The notes: generated by a model not told the origin, from the letters alone. A stretch of 64,000 bases of DNA from Thalassia testudinum (GCA_037157565.1 JAZHRO010000063.1:88812001-88876000), one strand, 5' to 3'. Counted from the first letter of the stretch, positions 46,350-57,118 are shown. Program-made: numbers and translations.

Positions 46350-47570
46350 TGTAGAGTAAGAGGAAAATCAGACGAGAGAAAGGAGCCCTGCAATACAAGC
46401 AATCAACCCTGTCCTTATATGGGTTAGCCTAAAGACCTACAGACTCCCAAGACCCATCTTGAGATTATAGACAATTTGGTCTACTTGTATCCGGTCAATC
46501 CAACCAATTAGAAGGAGGGATTGGGGAGAAGGTTCTTCTTTTGGCTTGTGCCTAGGATTCCTAGTGTACCCCCTAGTCGCGGTCGTTTGATGCTACTCCC
46601 CTAGCTATACTTTAGATGAACCAGTAGAAGCAGATTAATAGAAAAAATATCTTAGTCTAAGCCCCGAAGAGAGAATCAATCCTTAAGGCCAATGTCTACT
46701 TAGTTTTAATTAGGCTTGGGATGATCGTGCTCTTAGAATGTGATGGGCCCTTTAGATGGGTTGTGCCCTTAATGATCAGTTAAAATGTGTGTGTGTGCAT
46801 AACCAGGGTTTGCAAACAAGGTTATTTGATGACATGTCTTTCAGGGTTTAACCTTGTTTAGTAGCTTTTAGGGTTTAATCCTAGGTATATTCAATCAAGT
46901 TTAGGAGAACACTCCAAGTTCTGAAAGCACTGGTGATGATATATTTCCTTAGAAATTAGAAAAAAATGTGGAGTGCCTAGTTCAGCCTAAAAATCAACCC
47001 TAAGTGGCAAGCTACTTGATGGATCGCTTTTATCTTAAGTGGTGTGGCCCAAACAGATCAATCAATTGGCCAATTGCACCACTTAGTTAAGGCACACAGA
47101 AATGTTTGACCTATTCAGATTTCTACTCACTTACTTGTGTATTGAATTAAGTGTATAGGGTCCACAGGTTAAATCCCGGTTAAGTGGTAGAATCAATGTG
47201 ATTGTGCACCTTATGGTGAGAAGTTGAGGGTGTTAAGTGTGTAGCTTTCAAAAAATCCCACAAGAGAAGAGTTTTTTTTTATTTTTTTATATATGCAGGG
47301 CTGAGATGAGTGGAGGTGGCAAACAAACAACCAAATCTATCCTAGGGTTTATAAAAAGCACCTAAGTTGATTTGGGTTTGAGTTATTAGTGTGCTGAAAT
47401 GAACTAGTGGGTGGGGGTGGTTGGGATAAACTTACAAAACCTTCATCCATACTTTTCTCCGATCTAATCGCTTTGGCCTACCTCGGAAGAGTACCTGCAA
47501 TCACAGTAAGATCAAAGAAAAAGTGAGATAAAAGTTAGGTAAGGTAAAAAAATGTGAGAAAAACCAAAGA
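46350..47570 (-). other. E3 leader
   Basis: Homologous to the E2 leader throughout, with two telobox-like AGGGTTTA motifs near 46848 and 46868. Its end at the PBS has lost about 14 bp compared with E2. Confidence 0.7.
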
Positions 47571-47582
47571 GCAACGACGCCA
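47571..47582 (-). other. E3 primer-binding site, shortened
   Basis: TGGCGTCGTTGC on the minus strand: 12 of the usual 18 positions. The adjoining CCAGGGAGGCAA present in E2 is deleted. The shortening may post-date insertion. Confidence 0.7.
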
Positions 47583-48623
47583 AAATGATCGGGGCATGTT
47601 TCGTGAATTAAAATTATGGTTCGGAAGACTCATCGTCGTAGCTTGCAAAACACGTCTATCAGATAAAATTTATAACTGAAACTCAAAAAGTGAGTCCTAG
47701 GTCAAACACAGGGAGGCGACATTTGGTTTTGAAAAATCCGCATTTCACTTTTATTTGTTTTTGTCGTTTTTATCTTTTCTAATTTTTTTGTATTTTTATC
47801 AAGCAAGAGATTAGGTCGATGAAAACTTTATCTACCTGCAAAAATAAGAGAGAGAGAAACAATCATCTATTTATCTCATGAATGTTTTCTACAATTATGA
47901 AAGTAGGAAAACTACACTACGAAAGCAAAAAAAAGATAGAAAATGGTGAGAGAAATCTCCCTTGATGGTTGCTCGGAGGATGACTCACTCTGACGTCGCC
48001 TAGAGGAAAGTGGTGAGGAGTGGGACGAAGGAGAATGGAGTCGAAGGACAAAGGGCGAGGCAGGACGACATCGCGGAGAGGATCTTCTTCTCGAAGGGAG
48101 GTGAGAAGATGGCCACGGGATGCTCCACGAAGGGGGATGAGAGGCAGGAAAATGTTTGGTTCTACTCTAGAGGAGCATCCCGAGCTTGGGACAAGCTCTC
48201 TCTAGAGCCTTGGAGGTGGTGAGATGAAGATAGGAAGAGATGGTTTGGAATGGTGGTGGGTAGGTCCTTCTATAGTGGAGGAAGAACAAATTCGTATATG
48301 GGTCATTACTGACGTCCATAAACATTGCTACAGATTCACCCTTTCTATCACTAAAGATTCGCACCTACAATTCCTTTGCTGGTGCCCACAGGCCATTGTG
48401 ACAGCTGCAAGCGTCACTAAAGGCTTACGTCAATGAAGATCGACCCTCCCCCACTGGCACGCGCTTCGCTGGCGCTGTGTGCTTTACGTGCCTGTGCTTG
48501 TCGCGCTGTGTAACACACGCACATGCTAGCATGCACTGCACTGTTGCTGGGCACAGTTGCGACTGTGTGCGGTGTACTGCGATGCCTTATGTGTGCTCAA
48601 TTACTAATTAGGGGGGACTGCGG

Positions 48624-48676
48624 GGATTCGAACCCGTGCCCCTCCCTTGGAGTCCAATGCCCCAACCAACGTGCCA
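48624..48676 (-). other. tRNA-like module in E3 5' LTR
   Basis: B-box GGTTCGAATCC (48624-48634, perfect) and A-box TGGCACGTTGG (48666-48676). Same sequence and place as in the 3' LTR, so it was present when E3 inserted. Confidence 0.65.
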
Positions 48677-48824
48677 AGACGTCCGATGTGTCGAGCGGAT
48701 GAGTTAATGCGTGCAATGGAGGAGAGCTTCTCAACCATTGTATCAAGATCCAACGGCTTGGAATGAAGGTCGCGGATGATGGAGAGGTGGGAGTGGGTGT
48801 TTCTGGTCGATCTTGGGCAGCCTG

Positions 48825-48846
48825 GATGGTGCCACGTGGCACCATT
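48825..48846 (-). promoter_or_regulatory. G-box palindrome in E3 5' LTR
   Basis: Arms GATGGTGCC and GGCACCATT around ACGT, giving a GCCACGTGGC G-box that fits plant bZIP/bHLH sites. It lies in U3 upstream of the stem-loop and tRNA-like module. Confidence 0.65.
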
Positions 48847-49304
48847 TAGGCCATCCATTCTTCTTCCTATTGCAGAGGGTGCCACGGTGCTTGGATCAAG
48901 TTGATTTCCATGTTGCCGGACAGCGATCGTCATTCCGGATCCATCTGTATGGTCAAATTTTTCATCTAAATCCTATAAGGATGTCACATTTCCCCCTAGC
49001 CATTGATCTTCCTCGGACTTCATATGATGCTACGAGACTCCGATCTAGACGATTTTTGAGGCATTAGACTCAGATAGTCATCCTAATCAGATCTATACGG
49101 TCCGATCGTCCATCCACGGCCATAAAATAAATCCTCTTCTCTCCTAACCATAAAAAGGACCTAATTAACCTAAAATATATACAACTACTCTAAATGAAGA
49201 ATGATGCATGCTATGCAATATTTATAGTATGAAATGCAAATCTAAGCCTAGGAACATGCATGATTATGCATTTTAGCCTAAATAGATGTGTCAATATCAA
49301 TAGG

Positions 49305-50103
49305 CTTACTCTGTAACATTGAGATTGGTCCTCCTTTAGAAATAATTGAGGATACTGAAGCAACTCCTCCCCTTTCTGGTGAATGACATATACATCCTGA
49401 CAAAAACTTAGCTGAACCAAAAGAATCCGAGGATGAAATTAATGATATGATTCTATTGCTTCGACCCTCCATCAAATAAATGTGATTTGGAGTCCACCAT
49501 TGAAGGTGAAAATATGACTCCCATTTTTGAGGAAATCATTAATGATAGGTAGGGTGACTTGAATTTTTCCACAACTATTGGGGAAAATAATACAAAATCT
49601 GAATTATTGTTGGAACTGGACTTGACACAGACTAAGCCCTCCTTGGACTTAATCATTACCTCCCAACACCACAAACAACCCTTACACTCCGTAACCAATC
49701 CTTGCCTTGTTTCTCTACTCACATACATTCTTTCTAAGGAGCATATCAGGCCAGTACATCCTCAAGTGCAATGGTGAGTGTGGATTAATGCTTGTACTTT
49801 TAAACTCACCATTCAAGAGTTTGAAATAATTATTCATACATCTTTTAAAACCCTTCCTACTTTGGAGGACCCTTGTTATCCTCCAATTATTCTATTTCGG
49901 GAGGTCCCTTCTCATGTTCCTTTTGTTATTCCTAGACCTCCCTACGTAGCCTACGAGGTTCTCTATTTTCATATCTTCTGGCGAGCATTTGGAATCACTC
50001 TGCATCATCAACTCACCAACATCCAGGGCTACTTGTTCTTTAGGCCTATGCTTTTACGCATATTTTTAGGGCCTAGCTCTTTCTATTTGGAACCAGACTT
50101 ATA
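49305..50103 (+). pseudogene. H2 ORF, part 2
   Basis: Continues the H2 ORF after E3. Pieces: EIGPPLEIIEDTEATPPL, ELDLTQTKPSLDLI, then an open 108-codon end (49778-50104) with FREVPSHVPFVIPRPPYVAY and YLFFRPMLLRIFLGPSSF. It is followed by GGGAGGCAACCCAAT, a string often seen just after the pol/env-like region in Athila elements. The hydrophobic C-terminal run of about 50 residues could be a membrane-like segment but is not a clear helix. Confidence 0.5.
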
Positions 50104-51695
50104 GGTTCCCTATAAGTTTGGTTGTCGACTGAAAATTCAACGTTTGTTGGGAGGCAACCCAATGTCTAGAATAATGACTTCATCAGGTGATTTCCTTCCT
50201 TTCTCCCCCTATTTTAGTTTTACAATGAGGACATTGTAGGATTTAGGCATGGGGGGTGTATTTTGCATTTTTAGGCAGTATTAATGCATTTAGGCTAGGT
50301 GCATTAGCAAAAAAAAAAGAAAAATCCTTTGTTCTCTTGAGCTGAATTGATTAACCCCGAGCAAAATATCTTTATCAAGGAGTTTTCATTAAAGATTTTC
50401 TTAAATTATTTCTTAAGTTTAGAATCCAATACATTTACTTCACTTGCACATAGAATAGGTAATGGATCTTTTAAGAAAACCAATAAACATTTTTAGTTTA
50501 CTAAACTCCTGGATAGTTAGTTAAGGAGTCAAGCAAACTATCTTCTATTTGCTCCACCAAACATTTGTGAGGTGAAAGTAGTGTGACTACTGGTGTGCTA
50601 AGCCTAGTGCAAGGACTCTTAAGTTCTAGATAATTGAATGATAATACCTCAGAGTTAGGCATAGTTTTTTCTCTCTATTTCTACGTGTGAATATTACTGT
50701 GTAAATTCCCAAGAGTCACTAAATAGGGTAGATACACAGAGATTGAGATCCAATAAAACTATGACTATGGTGGATGGTTACGACCATCCTTCATAGAATC
50801 CTTGACTGAAGGAGGGTATTAGTACCAAAGGTCAGAAATACATACACTTGTCCTATTCCTTGCTTCCCTTTGCTGAGAGTAGGCACTTCCACCAAATAAG
50901 TCACACAATATCCTCTTAAACATCATTTTCCTTAATAATGCCTCATGAATAAAAGTTTGCATCATATTGTGTTGGCAGTTATGTTGAAAGAAAAAAAAAA
51001 GGTTGAGCATATAGCTTTGTCTTCGTGTCATTTTCATCATATATCAAAGTCATTGAGGCAACAAGAATACCCATTGCGATCCACCAAATATGACCCATAC
51101 CTACTTTTTAGTATTTCTGATCGCCCGAATACTTGCTAAGGACTTCTAACTTAGTTGTTGGGTTATTAGGACTTTAATTGAAGTGTGAATGCCATGTGAG
51201 GCCACCAAACATTGAGTACATTTACAAAATCTGGTGAGAGTTGTGATCTCAGAAAGGAAAGAAGGGAAAAAAGTGCAAAGGAACGTTAAGAGCACAATTT
51301 TCAGCCTCTCTCTAGGTTGACTTGTTTGATAGTCTAGAAATCTAGTGTCTGCAATACTAGACTGCATGTAACACCAGATGAGCATGAGCTACCAAATATG
51401 AATCCATTTGACTAAGTATCTTCTACTTAAGCCAAAAAATCGGGGTCAAATCACAGATTATTTTCTGCTTTATACCCGAGGGAAGAAGTTGCCTATCCTG
51501 ATAAAATTTTACCAAGGGTCAAGTATGAACTTTAAATGTAAGATGGCTTTTCTTTTAGATCCATTGCCTAAGCTACTATCACTTCATTTTCACATTTGTC
51601 TGGATCTCTAAATTTATGGAACAAGAAAAGTAGAAATCTTTGGTCACTTTCATCACTTTTGCTAGGGATTAACAAAACTTAGGCATGTGGGCATT
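50104..51695 (+). other. H2 3' non-coding region
   Basis: Begins with the GGGAGGCAACCC landmark, then AATGAGGACATTG and a PPT-like TTAGGCATGGGGGG (about 50243-50257), AT-rich sequence without ORFs, and ends with the 3' PPT-like AAACTTAGGCATGTGGGCAT just before the LTR. The E2-E4 paired hairpins are not seen here. Confidence 0.6.
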
Positions 51696-53344
51696 TGATA
51701 AGACTACTTTAGTAGACCATTATTTGACCTAAGTACTCGTTAATTATTTATTCTAAATTTCTAATTGATTGGAAGTTAAATGGTAATTCATCATAGTTTG
51801 TGTATAATTTTATGCATCAATTTTACAAGATATGATTATGATAATCTATTTGGTGGGATGTAGGCTAGGTGTAAGAAACAAGAAGGCATCATTCAGACGT
51901 CCAAAATCATTCTATAAGATGTCCTAAGCCTAGTTTATACATTTGAGAATCACCATCGTGGGCTCACTGCTATCCACACATTTTAAGATGTCTAGAACTC
52001 GATCTGGATGTCTGATGACGTTACCGCCAGACTTATCTCATCGTTCCAACCACTCGCGATCTTTGTCGAGTGGTTGGAGAAGCTTCCCACCGAAGGAAAA
52101 CAAACAAAGGAGTTTTAAAAGGAGGGCCAGCCATCTTTTTCATCTTTCCCCCATCTACCCACCGACCCTGTAGAATATGCTTACACTATGTTTTGGGCGT
52201 ACACTGTGAACCTCTATGAACTCCACCATTCCCTTCAATGTTGTCTTTACCTTGATGGTGCTCTGTGATAGAGAGCATCAAGACCATCAGCTGCCTCTGC
52301 CTCCAACCTCTCGCACACACCATGCCACCAACTGCCATTCTTTTTCTTCTTCTTCTTCTTCCTCTTTCTCTGCTTTCACAACCACCACCACTATCCGCAC
52401 CCCACCCCTCCTCTTCCTTCTCTCTTTCCTCTTCATCCTCAACCTCCTCCTTTCTTCTTTCACTGCACCCGAAGGAACCCAAACAAGAACCCACCACCGA
52501 TGCTTATAGCCACCACTGCCAGCCACGTCCCTCGCTGCCAACATCGCCGGAATGTTGGCCTTGCTACCGCCTAGACACCCACGCCGACTGCATGGCCTCC
52601 AAGCTGTCCCAGATCTCGTACGCACAACCCATCACCACCGGCCTTACCATCGCCATGCGGCCACCTACGATGACCATCGGCCACGCCTTCGTTGTCATCT
52701 CAAAGCTCCTCCTCCTCTGATGCATCTCTACTAGTAGCTACGAAGCCAGCCATCGCCTTTCCCACACGCAAAGACAAGTAACTCACCTCCTATTTTCCAA
52801 TAGTAGATGCCCTATTAGTTGCAATGACCGACTGGGTGAACGATTGTGAATGAGGATTTTATGTTTAAAATATTTATATTAAGTGCATTTTTCTCTCAAA
52901 TTCCCTCAGGTTTTTTTTATTTCTCTCACATCTCTCTAGTCTCCCTGTTCTCTTAATGTCGTGTTTTGTCACTCTCTCTTTCTTTTATTCATTAAAGGAG
53001 ATAATTTTCCTATTTGTAAACCATGAAGGCAGTGGAATATTTATTCTGTGTCAATTTCATGCAAGCTTTCTTATCCTGTATTATTTTATATAATGAAGGA
53101 ATGGATTTGAACGAGAGACTCATTTAAAGAATAATCCTACTAAGCATTCTTTTCTCTAGAATCAAGATTAATGTGGAAACATTTGTGACTTTATTTGGTC
53201 CGTACCACCCCGTGGATATGACACTTTGACCAATGTAGTTAGATTATATATAAATATATTTTAATAAAGAGATTTTCCACCACATAAAATACAGCGACAT
53301 ATCATTTCTATTGCAATCTTAATTAAGCGAAAATTTCTATTTCA
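51696..53344 (+). repeat. H2 3' LTR
   Basis: 1649 bp uninterrupted: TGATAAGACTACTT...ATTTCA, followed by TSD ATATG. The C-rich CCA/CTC tract spans about 52260-52740. Short open frames there are composition artefacts. Confidence 0.9.
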
Positions 53345-53349
53345 ATATG

Positions 53350-53388
53350 CAGTCCGAGGAAGATTAGAGGTCAAGGGGCAAGGTGGAG
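53350..53388 (+). repeat. LTR1 copy resumed after H2
   Basis: A short stretch (CAGTCCGAGGAAGATTAGAG onward) continues the LTR1 of 34049-34329 by alignment with the E3 and E4 LTRs. It then breaks off at another LTR1-like start. Confidence 0.65.
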
Positions 53389-53704
53389 AAAATACAAACA
53401 GATAAAAATGCATTTATTCATGATAAAATGCCTACTTATGTCAGTTCCTACACTTAGCATTGCATTTAGCATTATGAATAATGCATAACATTCATCATAC
53501 TACATTTAGGATGATTTGTGTAATTTGTATATTAATCTTTACATTTTGTCTGGCTAGGGGACAATGTGACATCTTTATGGCTTTAGATGAAAAATTTGAT
53601 CGTACGGATGGATCTGGAACGATGATCGTAGTCTAACAATGGAAAAATCATCTCGAATTGACATCCATATCAATCCCAATAAAGGAAAGAAGATGGACGG
53701 CCCA

Positions 53705-53726
53705 GATGGCACCACGTGGCACCATC
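53705..53726 (+). promoter_or_regulatory. G-box palindrome in L-i
   Basis: Arms GATGGCACC and GGCACCATC around ACGT; the 10-bp core is ACCACGTGGC. Confidence 0.65.
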
Positions 53727-53933
53727 TAGGTCGCCCAACATCGGTCATAGCCCCTCCCTCACCTCAAAGAGAAATCCCAACCGTTGGATGCCAATCTAAT
53801 GGTTGAGATTCACCTCAGCATGTCGCTCAACTTCAAAGGAGAAGGCCTTGATGAGATCTCAACCATTGGATCTTCATCCAACAGTTGAGAACGAGCACTA
53901 CAAGTTCCCTTTGGTGTGACAATCTTGTGCCTT

Positions 53934-53985
53934 TGCCATAATGGTAGCATGCATACCTCCCAAAGAAGCAGCATGGGTTCGAGTG
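53934..53985 (+). other. tRNA-like module in L-i
   Basis: A-box-like TGCCATAATGG (53934-53944) followed by TAGCATGC, and B-box GGGTTCGAGTG (53975-53985). Plus strand, same sense as the LTR. Confidence 0.55.
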
Positions 53986-54440
53986 GCGATCTTCCGCAGC
54001 CTCTACTACGCCAACGAAATTGGACCAATCGATCACAATTTAGTGGTCAGGATTAACACACATAGATGCACGCGTGGGTGGGAATATCTGAGGGGCATGA
54101 TGAATGGAGTGAGTGACATGTAGCTCTATGGATATGCATTCGCACAATACGTGCGATCGTATGCATCTGCAGGGCACGATCCGAAGACGCAGGTCATGCG
54201 CAATCTCCACCCTCCAGCATCGATCGAATGGCTGTGATTCTCCATCCTTACATGCACAAAGCTCTCCAGTGCACTGTGCATGATCCAATCTCGCGATCAC
54301 TAAACGATCTGCATCGCCCATCAGCGATCCAATAATCACCAAGCGATCCACGAGCAACCTTTGCACCATCCAGCTATTGCCTTCATGGAATCCAGCTACG
54401 ACCTTCAATACTTGGGCAACGGGTGAGTAGGACATGCATG

Positions 54441-54566
54441 CATGTCCCATTCACCACCATTAAACCCATGCACGCAAATACACCCCCCCTCCACCACTAT
54501 ATGCATGTCCCATGCACCACCATTAAACCCATGCACACAAATATACCCCCCCTCCACCACTATATA
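54441..54566 (+). repeat. 63-bp tandem duplication at L-i promoter
   Basis: Two copies (54441-54503 and 54504-54566) of a unit from CATGTCCCA to CCACTATAT. The second copy runs into TATATAAGG, a usable TATA box; the first ends TATATGC. Confidence 0.85.
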
Positions 54567-55303
54567 AGGCTCTACACACCGCCCTTTCCTAGCCATCTCT
54601 ACATAGCTAATCGTCACCCATCCTAGAGCTCTAAGAAGCATTCCAAGCTAGCAAAAGCTATATTCCCAAGCTTTAAAGGCTCCCTATTAGTGTAGAATCC
54701 TATCCATCCACCAAATATTCCTCCCTAATCACACCACCTTCATAGGGAACCCTAGAGCCATCCCCTCACCTCCATTCAGGTAGACGATCACCTCCATCTC
54801 CTCATCACTATTCCTAATGCTTGGTCAAGAGGCCCTCAACTCAGATTCCTCCTGTAGCTCATCTCCGATGTCCAGCACCTCATCTTCTCCATCCAAGCCA
54901 TTGCCAAGCGTCGTCGTCTTTCCAAACATCCACTTTGGGAGATTTCCTCTCACCTCAATTTCTTTCATTTTTAGCATATTGTTGTTTAGTGTAATTGTAA
55001 TAACTATCATTCCATATATATGATTTCCTTCATCTCTCTACTCTCTATTTATTAGATTAGTTTAGATAGTTATTCTATATTCTATTCTTATTTATAAAAG
55101 ACTAAAAATATCATAAAGACCTGAAAATACCAAAAAGAAACAAAGCAAAATGCGGATTTCAAACGAATGAGCGTTGCCTCATCATGTTCGACCCGGGGCT
55201 CACCACGAGCTTTGGTAAACTTTATTTGGTTAGCGGATTTTGCAACTATGATATGGGTTCTCCAAAACCCTAATTTTTCTCACAAAATTTACGCTCATTA
55301 TTT

Positions 55304-55320
55304 TGGCATCATTGTAGGGG
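55304..55320 (+). other. L-i primer-binding site, decayed
   Basis: TGGCATCATTGTAGGGG, a degenerate tRNA-Asp-type PBS. The next 60 bp match the start of the E2 leader, then E4 begins at 55382. Confidence 0.6.
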
Positions 55321-55834
55321 TGGTAATGGAATTTGATTTCTTCTTCCGTGTTTTTTTGCATTTACTTATTGTCTAACCCCTTGATGTAAACATGTTTATA
55401 TCACATAAACCATCTATTTTTGCATGTTCTTAGACATAGAGTTGCATCATATATTATAAATATTGCATAAAATGCATCATCTTGCATTTAGGTTAGGTTG
55501 TATAAAGTTTAGGTTAATTTTCCCTTTTTGTGGTCAGGTAACAGGGCGATAATCAATCAGGGTCTCAGACTGAAGATCCAACCATATGGATCGGATCAAG
55601 GTGAAGATTAGAGTTCAACGACTCCAAGATCACTCTGATTAGAGTTCCGTAGCATCAGATATAATCCAAGGAAGGTCAAAGATCGAGGGCCAAGATGGTG
55701 TAAATCCGCACTTCAGATGACAAATTCAACCACACGGTTGGGTTCGGATTGACGATCGGAGCCCAACGGCGCAAAAATTGGTCCAATCCAACATTCGTAG
55801 CACCATTTACAACTTACAAAACATGAACGGCCAA

Positions 55835-55856
55835 GATGGCACCATGTGGTGCCATC
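55835..55856 (+). promoter_or_regulatory. LTR palindrome, CATG core
   Basis: Arms GATGGCACC and GGTGCCATC; the core is CATGTG, where E3 and L-i have CACGTG. The change is what CpG deamination of ACGT would leave. Confidence 0.6.
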
Positions 55857-55925
55857 TCAGCAACCCAATGCTCGCCAAGACTTCCCACTCCAGCGCTCCA
55901 AGAAATCATCAATGCTTTATCTTGA

Positions 55926-55947
55926 CCGTTGGATGAAGATCCAACGG
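55926..55947 (+). promoter_or_regulatory. CCAACGG stem-loop in E4 5' LTR
   Basis: Arms CCGTTGGAT and ATCCAACGG, perfect, with a GAAG loop. TCCAACGG matches the core of the plant mitosis-specific activator (MSA) site bound by three-repeat MYB proteins. Confidence 0.55.
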
Positions 55948-55995
55948 CCGAGATCAACCGTGAAAAAAGATATCCACGTGCCTCAATCCGCTGCA

Positions 55996-56044
55996 TAGCA
56001 TAGTGGTTAAGGCATTGCTTGTGCAAGGAGCACGAGTTCGAGCT
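55996..56044 (+). other. tRNA-like module in E4 5' LTR
   Basis: A perfect A-box TAGCATAGTGG (55996-56006) followed by TTAAGGC, and B-box-like GAGTTCGAGCT (56034-56044), 27 nt apart. It is the clearest D-arm of the set. Confidence 0.65.
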
Positions 56045-57118
56045 ACCCACGTCGTGACACTCCTCGCATGGATGAGCGCAATCTTGACCATGTGATCAAC
56101 TACAAACGACCTAGATCAACCAATCAAGCGCACGCACGGTTGGACACCCAAGTTCATGCCCGATCTTATGAGCGGGCACGCGACGTAGGCGCGGGCACGA
56201 TGGCTTTTAAGCTGTCCGATCGCACGCAGACGTGTGATGGAGTTGAGGCGCACGGAAGGAGAGAAGGTGTCAGCACGAGTGCACGTCGCCCACGATCTTG
56301 GCTTTAGTGACAGTTTTATCCGTCACTAAAGACCCCTAATTTAATGTTTTAAAGTGTTATGACCTATTTTCCCCCTCTAATCTACACCTATATATAGCCC
56401 TACACCCCCCATACTTTCTTTATCCCTTCCTCGCTTCTCTCACCCCCTTCAAAGCTCTAAGAGCTTGTCCTATACCTGGGATGCTCCATTAGAGTTAAAA
56501 TTATAATTTTTCCACCTTCTCATCCCCTTCGTGGAGCATTCTGTGGTAGTCCTCTCACTGCCATTCGAGAAGCAGATCCCACTGCGACGTCGTCCTACCC
56601 TATTCTCCATCGTCCGTCGTCATTTTCCTTCGTCCCACATCTCACCACCTTCGTCCAGGCACTTCGTCATTGCGGCTCATCCTCCAAGTAGCCATCGAGG
56701 AGGATAACTTCTCTCCACCTTCTCTTTACTGCTTTCTATAGTAGATTTACCATTTTCTAGTTGTAAGATATCCTACTTTCTAATGTAACAAGTAGTTTTA
56801 ATAGACATGATATTCTGGTTATGAAATTCTTGTTTATTCTCTCTATTTTGTCTTTATTTGTAATATTCTATCTCTTTCTTCTATTTATTATTCTTTAAGT
56901 AGATAGCTAGTTTTGATTCTATTTGACTAGCTAATCTGCTTTGTGACAATAAAACAAAGAAGTTTTTAATCAAACGTCCGCCTCCCTGTGTTCGACCTGG
57001 AACTCTTTTCAAGTTTTGGTTAAATTTGTCTGTTGACGGTTTTTCTCGCAAATCACACTACAATGATGGATTTTCTAAACTCAACTCCATTTGCGCAGAT
57101 TTTTTCGGTTCAACATTT

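Larger units (their letters stand above)
41509..49299 (-). mobile_element. E3: complete non-autonomous Athila-like element
   Basis: 7791 bp with perfect TSD ATAGG (41504-41508 and 49300-49304). Minus-sense order: 5' LTR (47586-49299), short PBS (47571-47582), leader, ORF (46349-44944), structured 3' region, PPT (43285-43263), 3' LTR (43262-41509). It is inserted in the H2 ORF. The best-bounded member of the family. Confidence 0.92.
47586..49299 (-). repeat. E3 5' LTR
   Basis: 1714 bp, pairing with 41509-43262. Modules: start TGATATTGACACATC, palindrome (48825-48846), stem-loop (48738-48760), tRNA-like module (48624-48676), degenerate TATA (48266-48275), R block (48176-48210). Confidence 0.9.
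34330..53344 (+). mobile_element. H2: complete LTR2 element with nested insertions
   Basis: 5' LTR (34330-38991, containing LTR6), PBS (38994-39011), leader, an ORF split by E3, a 3' region, a PPT-like string and 3' LTR (51696-53344). Perfect TSD ATATG at 34325-34329 and 53345-53349. Subtracting LTR6 and E3 with their TSD copies leaves about 8.2 kb, with LTRs of 1647 and 1649 bp, strong internal agreement. There are no gag or pol blocks, so H2 is a non-autonomous partner of the LTR2-A type. Confidence 0.9.
53393..55297 (+). repeat. LTR1-type 5' LTR (L-i)
   Basis: Modules: palindrome (53705-53726), two GTTGGAT stem-loops (53783-53810 and 53853-53880), tRNA-like module (53934-53985), a 63-bp tandem duplication and TATATAAGG (54561-54569), and a U5 ending just before a PBS-like string. 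Its first ~30 bp are degenerate. Relative to E4 it lacks part of U3. The internal region is cut by E4 about 60 bp after the PBS. Confidence 0.75.
55382..57115 (+). repeat. E4 5' LTR
   Basis: TGATGTAAACATG...GGTTCAACA. Modules: palindrome (55835-55856), perfect stem-loop (55926-55947), tRNA-like module (55996-56044), a TTTAGTGAC/GTCACTAAA stem (56303-56330), TATA CTATATATAG (56388-56397), R block with AGCTTGTCC (56462 onward), and U5 with CTGTGTTCGACCTGGAACTC. Confidence 0.88.

Noticed and set aside
54427..54566. CRISPR-like or satellite repeat
   Set aside because: Only two copies of a 63-bp unit, directly adjacent; a plain tandem duplication.
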